This document shows positions 43,691 to 51,128 of a stretch of 51,973 nt of DNA, in pieces. The stretch comes from an uncultured Planctomyces sp. (GTDB lineage: Bacteria; Planctomycetota; Planctomycetia; Planctomycetales; Planctomycetaceae), in NCBI GenBank assembly GCA_937904325.1, contig CALGTK010000198.1:1-51973 (forward strand), given 5' to 3'. Position 1 is the stretch's first letter; every line of letters begins with the position of its first letter. The translations under genes and the position numbers were made by a program. The notes beneath the pieces were generated by a model, which did not search any database, was not told the DNA's origin, and saw nothing but the letters and a program-made list of their open reading frames with translations.

Positions 43691-44695
43691 ATGAAAAAGA
43701 ACCTTGGCATTCTTGGCTTGTTCCTGGTTGTGTTTATCGCGACCGCGTTCGCTAATCCCGACTTTGTGAACGCGTACAACCTCGAAAACCTGATCCGGCG
43801 AGCCTCGCTTTACGGCATTATTGGAATTGGCGTTTCGCTGGTGATCATTACCAGCGGGATCGACCTTTCTATAGGCTCAATGATTGGCCTTGTCGGTACG
43901 ATGCTGCCGTACCTCCTGATAGAGCACGGAGCCTCGTTGTTTACTGGATTGCTGGCTGTTGTTGTGCTGTCGGCTTGCATCGGTTTAATCCACGGCCTTC
44001 TGATTACGAGGCTCAAGCTGCAACCATTTGTTGTGACGTTATGCGGGTTGTTGATCTATCGAGGGAGCGCGCGGTGGATGACCGGCGACAGCGTTCAAGG
44101 TTTCAAAGGGAGCTACGACAGTTTGCGATACCTCGCCATCGGAAAGATTCCTCTGGGAAACATTCCGGGCATTGGCGAATTCAATTTGCCAGTTCCATTT
44201 CTACTGATGATCGGCTTGGCGATCGTCGCAGCTATCTTCCTGAACAAGACGATCTATGGGCGATACTTGTTGGCTCTGGGACGAAACGAACAGGCTGCTC
44301 GCTACAGCGGTATCAACACGGACCGCATGGTCGTGCTGGCGTACATGCTGTGCTCTTTGGTGGCTGGGTTTGGTGGAATCCTTTTTGCGCTGGATTCAAA
44401 CTCGATCCAGCCAGACAACTTCGGCAGCTTCTACGAACTCTACGCGATCGCGGCGGCAGTTCTGGGAGGATGCAGTCTGCGAGGCGGTCAGGGCTCAATC
44501 TTCGGAGTAGTGATCGGGGCGGCGATCCTGCCACTGTTGAGAAACTCGATCAACCTTCTCGGCATGCCAACGACGCTTGAATTCGCCATTATCGGCGTTG
44601 TGATTCTGGCGGGCGTCATTGTCGACGAGGTCGTCAAACGTATGGCCGCAAAAAGGCGAGCGGCACTTGCGGCAAGACAGGCATTGGGAGGTTAA
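43691..44695 (+). CDS. Sugar-type ABC transporter permease, RbsC-like
   Basis: This 334-residue membrane protein has about nine hydrophobic segments. Landmarks of RbsC-like permeases are Gly-Val-Ser-Leu-Val-Ile-Ile-Thr-Ser-Gly-Ile-Asp-Leu-Ser-Ile-Gly-Ser (about residues 52-68) and Ala-Leu-Gly-Arg-Asn-Glu-Gln-Ala-Ala-Arg-Tyr-Ser-Gly-Ile, with Gly-Gly-Cys-Ser-Leu-Arg-Gly-Gly-Gln-Gly-Ser later on. It works with the ATPase encoded 59 bases upstream and the binding lipoprotein. No clear Shine-Dalgarno is seen before the ATG. Confidence 0.93.
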   Translation: MKKNLGILGLFLVVFIATAFANPDFVNAYNLENLIRRASLYGIIGIGVSLVIITSGIDLSIGSMIGLVGTMLPYLLIEHGASLFTGLLAVVVLSACIGLIHGLLITRLKLQPFVVTLCGLLIYRGSARWMTGDSVQGFKGSYDSLRYLAIGKIPLGNIPGIGEFNLPVPFLLMIGLAIVAAIFLNKTIYGRYLLALGRNEQAARYSGINTDRMVVLAYMLCSLVAGFGGILFALDSNSIQPDNFGSFYELYAIAAAVLGGCSLRGGQGSIFGVVIGAAILPLLRNSINLLGMPTTLEFAIIGVVILAGVIVDEVVKRMAAKRRAALAARQALGG

Positions 44696-44764
44696 CGTGA
44701 GCCTGACGTCGATTTTGCTATCATGTTCGACGGTTTCCCGTCGTCACTCTTAGCGAGTCGGCTT

Positions 44765-46054
44765 ATGTCTGAATCACCACTCTGCACACCTCATGAACAT
44801 CGTTTTTCACGGCGGCAACTGCTTGGTAGTGCTGCCGTGGGAGCGGCAGGCACCACGGCATTAGGTGGACTGTTTGGACCGGCTGTTGCCCAGGAAGTTG
44901 CCAAGAATGATAAGCAGGTTCTGTTCGTCTGGCTTGACGGGGGAATGAGTCAGCTCGAAAGCTGGGATCCAAAACCGAACACGCAGTTTGGCGGACCGTT
45001 TCGATCGATTGAGACGTCAGTGCCGGGGATTCAGTTCTCGGAGTTAATGCCAAAGTCCGCTCGGGTTGCGCATCACCTGGCCGTGCTTCGTAGCGTCCAC
45101 ACTCAGGACAACAGCCATTCCGCGGGAGTTGCCCGGATTAATCGAGGCGATCCTAAGAACCGTGGTGTTGTGTACCCGTACTTCGGATCGGCAGTCTCGA
45201 AGCTCCTGGGACCGACTTCTTCAGGGTTGCCACCGTACGTCTGGATTAAGCCGTACAGTGGCGGTTTCAAAACGACGGACGCCGGATTCCTGGGAGCGAA
45301 GTACGGAGCACTCGCCTTCGGTGACGGACAACCTCCCGAGAACATGCTCCGACATGCCGACGTTACGGCTGAACGAGACAAAGTTCGCAATGAACTTCGC
45401 GAAAAGTTGAATCAAAAGTATCGATCGGTCAGACGTACCGAGGCTGCAGATGCCAGCTCGTATGTATTTGATGTCGCGCAGAAGCTGATGGATCGTACGC
45501 ACCTGTTCGACGAATCGAAAATCGATCCGCGCGACGTCGAGCGATACGGCACTCACGACCTGGGACGACACATGCTGCTCGGCCGGCGGATGCTCGAAGA
45601 AGGGGCCCGCTTCGTCAAAGTGAACTCGTACCACTGGGACAGTCACGGCGACAACTTCAACGCCAGTTACAGCCTCGTCCGAAAGTTCGATCAGTCGTTT
45701 GCAGCCTTGATCGAAGACCTCGACGATCGAGGGATGCTTGACAACGTTCTTGTTATTGCGATGAGCGAGTTTGGCCGCACGCCAAAGATCAACTCGCACG
45801 TCGGCCGTGATCATTGGCCGGAAGCCTGGTCAGTCGGCATGGCGGGAGCCGGTCTGAAGCGTGGCCTGACGGTTGGCAGTACGAATGACAAAGGAACGTT
45901 CGTCGCCGACGAGGAGTACGACATCGGACACCTGTTCCACACCTGGTTTAAGGCGCTGGACGTGCCGGAAGAAATGATGGAGTACGACAACGGCGGCCAG
46001 CCCTTGCCTGTCGCTCACGACGACTGCTTCCCGATCGAAAGTCTGCTCGCGTAG
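44765..46054 (+). CDS. DUF1501 protein with Tat signal, downstream of an ABC importer
   Basis: The 429-residue protein has a twin-arginine leader (Ser-Arg-Arg-Gln-Leu-Leu-Gly) and a Gly/Ala-rich segment. It also carries Trp-Leu-Asp-Gly-Gly-Met-Ser-Gln-Leu-Glu-Ser-Trp-Asp-Pro-Lys, Tyr-His-Trp-Asp-Ser-His-Gly, and Met-Ser-Glu-Phe-Gly-Arg-Thr-Pro then Gly-Arg-Asp-His-Trp. These mark DUF1501. Unlike the two other DUF1501 genes here it has no DUF1549 partner. It follows the permease by 69 bases and ends 18 bases before a convergent gene. I chose the ATG at 44765; an upstream in-frame Met at 44723 adds a short unconserved stretch. Confidence 0.9.
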   Translation: MSESPLCTPHEHRFSRRQLLGSAAVGAAGTTALGGLFGPAVAQEVAKNDKQVLFVWLDGGMSQLESWDPKPNTQFGGPFRSIETSVPGIQFSELMPKSARVAHHLAVLRSVHTQDNSHSAGVARINRGDPKNRGVVYPYFGSAVSKLLGPTSSGLPPYVWIKPYSGGFKTTDAGFLGAKYGALAFGDGQPPENMLRHADVTAERDKVRNELREKLNQKYRSVRRTEAADASSYVFDVAQKLMDRTHLFDESKIDPRDVERYGTHDLGRHMLLGRRMLEEGARFVKVNSYHWDSHGDNFNASYSLVRKFDQSFAALIEDLDDRGMLDNVLVIAMSEFGRTPKINSHVGRDHWPEAWSVGMAGAGLKRGLTVGSTNDKGTFVADEEYDIGHLFHTWFKALDVPEEMMEYDNGGQPLPVAHDDCFPIESLLA

Positions 46055-46072
46055 ATCACTTACGGGTGTGTC

Positions 46073-48112
46073 TTAGAATTTTCCGAAGAGCTTTGTCGGG
46101 TCCAGCGTCCGGCCCGCGACTTTGGGAATCATATCCTGGATGACGGATTGACGCAGATTGAGTTGTTCGAAGATGTTTCCGTACTTACTGCGGAACATGC
46201 CAACCAGACCGTTTTGCTTTTCGTTGACCTGCGCGTCCAGTTTCGCGATCAGCGCGTCCTTCTGATCAGAGATTTCCTGTCCGAAGCCTTGCTTGACGCC
46301 GCTCGAGATCGTCTCGCCGAGATTTGTTTTAAGTTTGAGTCCTGGTTTCTTAATCGTACCCGACAGTTCGACTGTAGCGTCGATTCGATTGATGTTCTGC
46401 ATTGACGCTGCAATCAGGCGGCCAAGTGTTTCGTCGTCGGATTTGGTTTTCGGAATCATCAAAACCGGCTCCTGGACCAGCACCACCGTACCAGTTAGTT
46501 CATCACCGACGGTTTCGAGATGAACGTTCCAGCGTGTATTGCCAGCTCGAACTTCCACAATCAGTGAATCTTCATCGCCGAGTCTGGTGGTCGTTACTTC
46601 GTCGAGAATATAGGCAACGTCCAGAATGTTCGCAGGGATGTTCTGGGTTCGGTCAAGTTCGGCTTTCATCTGCACGTCAGCTTTACTTTTGCCGTTCATG
46701 CGAACGATGGTTGGTTTTCCATAGAGTTGCGGGTCAGAGCTGACGTCGACGATCGTTCCCTGGACGGCCACCTGATCGCCGCCGATTTCGCCCTGGCCGG
46801 TGACATTGATCAGCCGAGCGAGGTAGCCGGGCAGCGGCGTTCTAAGGGGGAAGAAAATGTCGTCACCGCGTTGGCGTACCGGCTTTGGTGTATCGGAAAA
46901 ATTGCTGACTTGCCTGTTGCCCCAATCAAGCCAGGACAGTGTTTTACGGATTTGGTGATGAATTGTTGGGCCGAGCAGGAACTCGGACAGTTTGTCACCA
47001 TCGAGAACCAGCTCTTCGACTTTGCGTTTGATCTCGGCCTGATCCCGTTTACGAGCCTCGTCGAGGTTGCCCAGATCGCCTTCTGCTTTCCTGGGAAGGA
47101 CTTTCAGATCGTCGCGAATTGTGCTGACATCTCTCAGCAGTCGCGACCCATCGTTGGCAATCCTGCGGTACGCTGCGACGCGCTGGAGTGGATCCATCCG
47201 TTTGGACTGGTCGACCAGTTGTTTGAGTTGTCGTCCTGCGACGTCAACGTTTTTAACACGAGCTTCCAGGCCGTCGAAGTCAGTTTTCCATTCGACTTCC
47301 AGTTGCTGAGCCAGTCGTACTGACTCCAGATTTCGTGGGTCGTATTCCAGTGTCGCTCGGTCGAAGATGTCGTTGGCCCATCCCTTGCCATACTTTTCGA
47401 GTTGATCTCCGAAGCCCTGGCCTTCTGATTCTTCGGATGGCGGCGAATCCGGGAGCAGCCCATCGTCATCTCGCGGCGTGTTCCAGGTCAGGCCGTTGAC
47501 GACCGCTTTGTCCAGGACGTATGAGCCGTGCAGCAAAGCGAGGCCGTCGATGTCTCCGTTTATCGATTCGAATTGGACGATGTTCGTGCCTGGTTTGTTG
47601 CGGCTGGCAGCGGCGACGTTGGTGATGGAGATTTTCGGCGGAAAGAATGATGTTTCCAGCGTGGCGATTTCGACTTTGGCCCGGACAGTCTGCTGTCCCG
47701 CGGTGATTGCTGAGTAACGCAGCATCGGATCGAAGGCAAACGTGAAGAACGCCCAGACGGAAGCGACGACGGTTCCTCGCGTCAGGATGTAACTCCACCG
47801 AGGGCCCAGACCGGGTTGCTTCTTCTTTTTTATCCTGTCGTCTTCGGACGATTCCGGCTCATCAGCTTCGGCCCGATCAACTTGCTCATCGTTAACAACG
47901 GATTCAGTGGCCGGCTCATCAAGTACGACGGCACTGGCTTCTTCTACGACGGCACTTGTAGCGGCAGTTGCAAGTACACCGCCAGGGATCGCCATCAGGT
48001 CAGCGACGCTCGGAGTTTCCGCATCACTCCCGACGAGAGAATCTGCGATCTCAGAGACACCATTGATCAGGATGTCTTCAGACAGACCGGTTTGTTTCTG
48101 TCGTTCATCCAT
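46073..48112 (-). CDS. TIGR03545-family envelope protein
   Basis: The 679-residue protein opens with about 95 acidic/Ala/Val-rich residues. One membrane segment follows (Thr-Val-Val-Ala-Ser-Val-Trp-Ala-Phe-Phe-Thr-Phe, about residues 112-130). A long periplasmic part then contains Phe-Phe-Pro-Pro-Lys-Ile-Ser-Ile-Thr-Asn-Val, Trp-Asn-Thr-Pro-Arg-Asp, a coiled-coil region (about 270-390), and a beta-rich C-terminal half. This pattern fits TIGR03545, whose members are encoded beside TIGR03546 proteins. The function is unknown; an AsmA-like envelope role is conceivable. The TIGR03546 gene lies upstream in transcription, across a 23-bp inverted repeat. Confidence 0.8.
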   Translation of the reverse strand: MDERQKQTGLSEDILINGVSEIADSLVGSDAETPSVADLMAIPGGVLATAATSAVVEEASAVVLDEPATESVVNDEQVDRAEADEPESSEDDRIKKKKQPGLGPRWSYILTRGTVVASVWAFFTFAFDPMLRYSAITAGQQTVRAKVEIATLETSFFPPKISITNVAAASRNKPGTNIVQFESINGDIDGLALLHGSYVLDKAVVNGLTWNTPRDDDGLLPDSPPSEESEGQGFGDQLEKYGKGWANDIFDRATLEYDPRNLESVRLAQQLEVEWKTDFDGLEARVKNVDVAGRQLKQLVDQSKRMDPLQRVAAYRRIANDGSRLLRDVSTIRDDLKVLPRKAEGDLGNLDEARKRDQAEIKRKVEELVLDGDKLSEFLLGPTIHHQIRKTLSWLDWGNRQVSNFSDTPKPVRQRGDDIFFPLRTPLPGYLARLINVTGQGEIGGDQVAVQGTIVDVSSDPQLYGKPTIVRMNGKSKADVQMKAELDRTQNIPANILDVAYILDEVTTTRLGDEDSLIVEVRAGNTRWNVHLETVGDELTGTVVLVQEPVLMIPKTKSDDETLGRLIAASMQNINRIDATVELSGTIKKPGLKLKTNLGETISSGVKQGFGQEISDQKDALIAKLDAQVNEKQNGLVGMFRSKYGNIFEQLNLRQSVIQDMIPKVAGRTLDPTKLFGKF

Positions 48113-48162
48113 GCCGGAGTCCTTTTCGCAATTGTCTGCCGACTTGAATTATTCGGCAATCT

Positions 48163-48221
48163 GCAGGGTGGACAACGCCCACCAGCTAACTTTGTTTTCT
48201 GGTGGGCGTTGTCCACCCTGC
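48163..48221. repeat. 23-bp perfect inverted repeat, candidate dispersed palindromic element
   Basis: The arms 48163-48185 and 48199-48221 are perfectly complementary (23 bp) with a 13-base loop. The motif GGTGGACAACGCCCACC is prominent in each arm. It starts 8 bases after the minus-strand TIGR03546 stop at 48229 and ends 50 bases before the TIGR03545 start. Energetically it is a strong hairpin on either strand. I see only one copy in this window. It may be a REP/BIME- or MITE-like element or an internal terminator. Confidence 0.85.
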
Positions 48222-48228
48222 GGATCGG

Positions 48229-48729
48229 TCAGTTTATTCGTGTTGAGAGTTCGGTTCCGTGCAGCAGTTGAACCAGCTTGAATTTCCGCAGACGCTCGGA
48301 CCAGTCTGGGGTGTACTTCCGGAAGATTGGTTTGGCGATCAGAAAAATCGGGACGAGCAACGTCATGCCGAGCACGAAGCTGCCCAGTACGATTGTGTTG
48401 TTGAACTTTGTCCACGGAGCCATCGGCTGGTTGTAGAGTTCGGTCCAGAACGGAACGAGCTGGTCAGTTGTCAGCAGAGCATTTCCGATGCGATGTGTGA
48501 ATGGATCGAGTACGGCTCCCACCCACGAGAAGGCAAACGCCGTCAGCATGCCCATGCCGAGGTTCACTCGGATCGCGCTCAGAACGATCATCAAACTGAT
48601 CGCGATCATGTTGCCTTTCGGCACCAGGCCGATGACGACTCCGAGTGCAAATCCCAAAGCCATCTGGCTGGGAGTGTTGTCCGTGACGAGTGCTTTGAAA
48701 AAGAAGCGAATCGGGCGAAGAAAGAACAT
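48229..48729 (-). CDS. TIGR03546-family membrane protein (DUF2062-like)
   Basis: This 166-residue protein is largely membrane-embedded with three to four hydrophobic segments. It carries Gln-Met-Ala-Leu-Gly-Phe-Ala-Leu-Gly-Val-Val-Ile-Gly-Leu-Val-Pro-Lys-Gly-Asn (about residues 22-40), and Trp-Val-Gly-Ala-Val-Leu-Asp-Pro-Phe (about 69-77). The Gly-Leu-Val-Pro-Lys-Gly-Asn loop matches the TIGR03546/DUF2062 pattern. It is the partner of the TIGR03545 protein encoded downstream. The molecular role is unknown. The M48 protease gene ends 39 bases upstream on the same strand. Confidence 0.85.
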   Translation of the reverse strand: MFFLRPIRFFFKALVTDNTPSQMALGFALGVVIGLVPKGNMIAISLMIVLSAIRVNLGMGMLTAFAFSWVGAVLDPFTHRIGNALLTTDQLVPFWTELYNQPMAPWTKFNNTIVLGSFVLGMTLLVPIFLIAKPIFRKYTPDWSERLRKFKLVQLLHGTELSTRIN

Positions 48730-48768
48730 GTCGGCGCCTCAAAGTTCAGGCAGATGGATCAGCAAGCC

Positions 48769-49680
48769 TCAGCGAATGACGGTGTTCGAAACCAGCGGCA
48801 GCTCGACGTTGGTCGATTCGACAACCATCAGGCGATCGCCAAGGCCGTATTGCTGCGGAGCTTTCTTATAGATTTGCAACGCGTCTGGGAGACTGCCTCG
48901 AAGATCGGCCGCTCGACGAGCATCGGATGGGTGAGTCGAAAGAAACTCCATCGGAGAATCGCCGCTCTTTGCTGCCGAGAAACGTTCCCAGAACAGTGGA
49001 GCTTCGCTGGGGTCGTAGCCGGCTTCGGCCATCAGCTTGATTCCAATCAGGTCGGCTTCCGTTTCGTGCTTACGACTGTAAGGAAGAACGCCTCCGTATT
49101 TTGAAACGACTCCGTAAGCAGCAAGCACCGTTTCCTGATGCTGGTCGTAGCCGTCTTCGAGGAACCATTTGCCCGCGAAGTCGACGGCCTTCCCACCAAG
49201 GTTCTGGATCGTCTGGTTCTGCATTCGCTCTCCGCCGTGACGGGCGAGTGCGTGGGCGATCTCATGAGACATCACGACTGCCAGTCCGGCTTCTGACTGG
49301 CAGACTGGAATGATCCCTTCGTGAACGGCGACTTTTCCGCCCGGTAGGCAGAACGCGTTCTGCTGATCCGAAGCGATGACTCGGAATTCCCAGTTGAAAT
49401 CGTCTCGGCCCGAGACGGCGGCGATGCGCTTGCCAACTCGATTAACGACTTCGATGTACTGCTGACTCTTCGAAGGTTGTTCCTTGCTCAAAATCTGCTC
49501 GTAAGCCTCTTCACCAAGTTGGATTTCCTTCGGCTCAGGCGTGAGCAACGCGAGCTTTCGACGACCGCTAACCGGCGTCGTCTGGCAGCCCCAGGCGATG
49601 AAGCAGGCGCAGAGCAGCGAGAAGATTATGGCGAATTTGTAGCGGCGCGCTGACACGCCGGACTGGTGGCGCAGAGCCAT
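48769..49680 (-). CDS. M48-family metalloprotease, putative lipoprotein
   Basis: The 303-residue protein has a leader with a lipobox-like Ala-Trp-Gly-Cys at Cys32, so it is probably membrane-anchored in the periplasm. The zinc site is His-Glu-Ile-Ala-His (H139, E140, H143), followed by Ala-Arg-His-Gly-Gly-Glu. The third ligand is a Glu in Lys-His-Glu-Thr-Glu-Ala-Asp. These fit the M48 family (BepA/Oma1-like), which degrades or helps fold misassembled envelope proteins. The start at 49680 has a strong GAGGT seven bases before the ATG; a longer frame to 49899 is rejected. It is upstream of the TIGR03546 gene. Confidence 0.9.
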   Translation of the reverse strand: MALRHQSGVSARRYKFAIIFSLLCACFIAWGCQTTPVSGRRKLALLTPEPKEIQLGEEAYEQILSKEQPSKSQQYIEVVNRVGKRIAAVSGRDDFNWEFRVIASDQQNAFCLPGGKVAVHEGIIPVCQSEAGLAVVMSHEIAHALARHGGERMQNQTIQNLGGKAVDFAGKWFLEDGYDQHQETVLAAYGVVSKYGGVLPYSRKHETEADLIGIKLMAEAGYDPSEAPLFWERFSAAKSGDSPMEFLSTHPSDARRAADLRGSLPDALQIYKKAPQQYGLGDRLMVVESTNVELPLVSNTVIR

Positions 49681-49877
49681 TGCTGAGACCTCGGTGGTGA
49701 GTTGTGGATGGGCGTTTTGACGAGACGACTCCTGCAGGACGCGGAGTCTGAGGTGGAATTCGAATTGGCAGGATGGCCGCCGCAAGGGATGCGGTGAGTG
49801 TGGGAAGTGTCTTTGAATTGTCGAAAAAGCGGCAAGATCAGTTCGAACAGGCGATCCGGATGGCGAATCTGCGGAGA

Positions 49878-50792
49878 CTAGCGAATTCGGGTTCGCCACA
49901 CGCTGGCTGCGGATGGAGCTGGAACGAACATACCCGACGCGGCCGCAGTGCGAGAAGCGGTTGGCCTGGTTTGTCGGACAGGTTCAGGAGTTGCGGCCAG
50001 AACTGGCGTCCATTCACCGGAATTGGATGCTTGCGGAATCTCCAGGAACGATGGGTCAGGAACTGGTCCGGTCTCAGAAGAAGTCGAGCTGGATGAACTG
50101 GTTGAGTTCAGTGGCTGAAGTTCGCGTCCCAGTTGAACCGGGCCGGACTGAGTCGTCATCGGGATAGCAGTAGAACCGCCAAACGTCATCGGATTTGACG
50201 CAAAGGGCGCTCCGATAATCGGGCCCAGCACGACTGGTGATGAACCGACGATTGCCGGCGAACCGGCGATTCCAGCATGATTGTGAGATGTCCAGGTGTT
50301 GCCCGTTCCGCAAGCGTTGCAGCTTGACCTGACGTGCCCGGTGACTCGTGGGACCATCGTCGTTCTTTGTTGATAGGTCACGTGCGGAATTTGTCGAGAA
50401 ACCTGGTACGGCACCTGGTTGTAGACGGTCTGCTGCTGATAAGTCGTGGTCGGAATCTGCTTCTGAACAATTCTGGGCACCCAGACCTTCTGCCAGCCGC
50501 CTTCGTCGACCGTGACGGTTTGCTGAGTCGTCACCGGAACAGTCACGGTCTGAGCCTGCACCCGGTATTCGGTCCGCGTGACGTTTTTATAAGTCAAGAC
50601 GGGTGTCGCCTGAAGCTGTGGTTGCATCGTGAATTGCGGCTGAGACGGCATAGCCTGACAGCGACAAGGATTGCGCCGGCAGCCCAAAAGACCGTGATTG
50701 CAGAAGACTCCTGCGGAAAGTGAAACGGGAACAACTTGCGAAAGAGCCAGTAATACTGCCGACACGGCTCCGGATTGCAGAAGACGTCGCAT
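49878..50792 (-). CDS. Secreted Thr/Gln/Val-rich protein of unknown function
   Basis: The 304-residue protein has a signal peptide (about residues 1-27, ending Ser-Leu-Ser-Ala). A short cysteine-rich segment follows (Cys-Asn-His, then Cys-Arg-Arg-Asn-Pro-Cys-Arg-Cys). The middle has repeating Val/Thr/Gln/Tyr strings such as Val-Thr-Val-Pro-Val-Thr-Thr-Gln-Gln-Thr-Val and Tyr-Gln-Gln-Gln-Thr-Val-Tyr. A Gly/Ser/Pro-rich tail ends the protein. The repetitive beta pattern suggests an extracellular or cell-wall role; such secreted proteins are common in planctomycetes. The start is strongly supported by AAGGAG seven bases before the ATG. I assign no function. Confidence 0.78.
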   Translation of the reverse strand: MRRLLQSGAVSAVLLALSQVVPVSLSAGVFCNHGLLGCRRNPCRCQAMPSQPQFTMQPQLQATPVLTYKNVTRTEYRVQAQTVTVPVTTQQTVTVDEGGWQKVWVPRIVQKQIPTTTYQQQTVYNQVPYQVSRQIPHVTYQQRTTMVPRVTGHVRSSCNACGTGNTWTSHNHAGIAGSPAIVGSSPVVLGPIIGAPFASNPMTFGGSTAIPMTTQSGPVQLGRELQPLNSTSSSSSTSSETGPVPDPSFLEIPQASNSGEWTPVLAATPEPVRQTRPTASRTAAASGMFVPAPSAASVWRTRIR

Positions 50793-51128
50793 TTCAGAAC
50801 TCCTTATTCCCAATCTGTTTACCGAGAAATTTCTTCGCCCGGTCCGGGACCACAATTGGGGTGGGACGCGTAGAACGCCCCGCGCACCAGCGGTCTAGTG
50901 GAATAATCGGCACAACCGGCAGACTCGCTTGAGTCAACCTGTCTTAACATTCAGGTTGTGCAGCAGAACCTGGCTATTGATTCGTGGTGACCGCCTGGCA
51001 CATCGGTCGCCGGCTTGAGAGCGGAAGTGGTTACCGCGTACGTTCCGCGGTGAATCACCGAAGTCCTGCAACTCCGGCGATGACTCCCCTTGTGACCAAT
51101 GAAGAATTGACCGTCGGAAAGAACTCAT
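50793..51128. other. 336-base divergent region with three hairpins
   Basis: Between the secreted-protein gene (minus) and the aldo/keto reductase gene (plus) lie three stem-loops. CAACCTG/CAGGTTG is at 50935-50941/50952-50958. An 8-bp stem is at 50986-50993/51004-51011. ACCGCG/CGCGGT is at 51033-51038/51046-51051. They could form a structured leader for the plus gene. I see no gene, and no clear promoter hexamers. Confidence 0.35.

Noticed and set aside
48259-49104. A 281-codon frame on the plus strand over the TIGR03546 and M48 genes
   Set aside because: It covers two supported minus-strand genes, is rich in His, Gln and Arg, and has no recognised domain.
49773-50096. A 107-codon plus-strand frame in the gap before the secreted Thr/Gln-rich gene
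   Set aside because: It runs into the antisense of a supported gene and its sequence turns Arg/Gly/Ser-rich, so it looks like a shadow frame.
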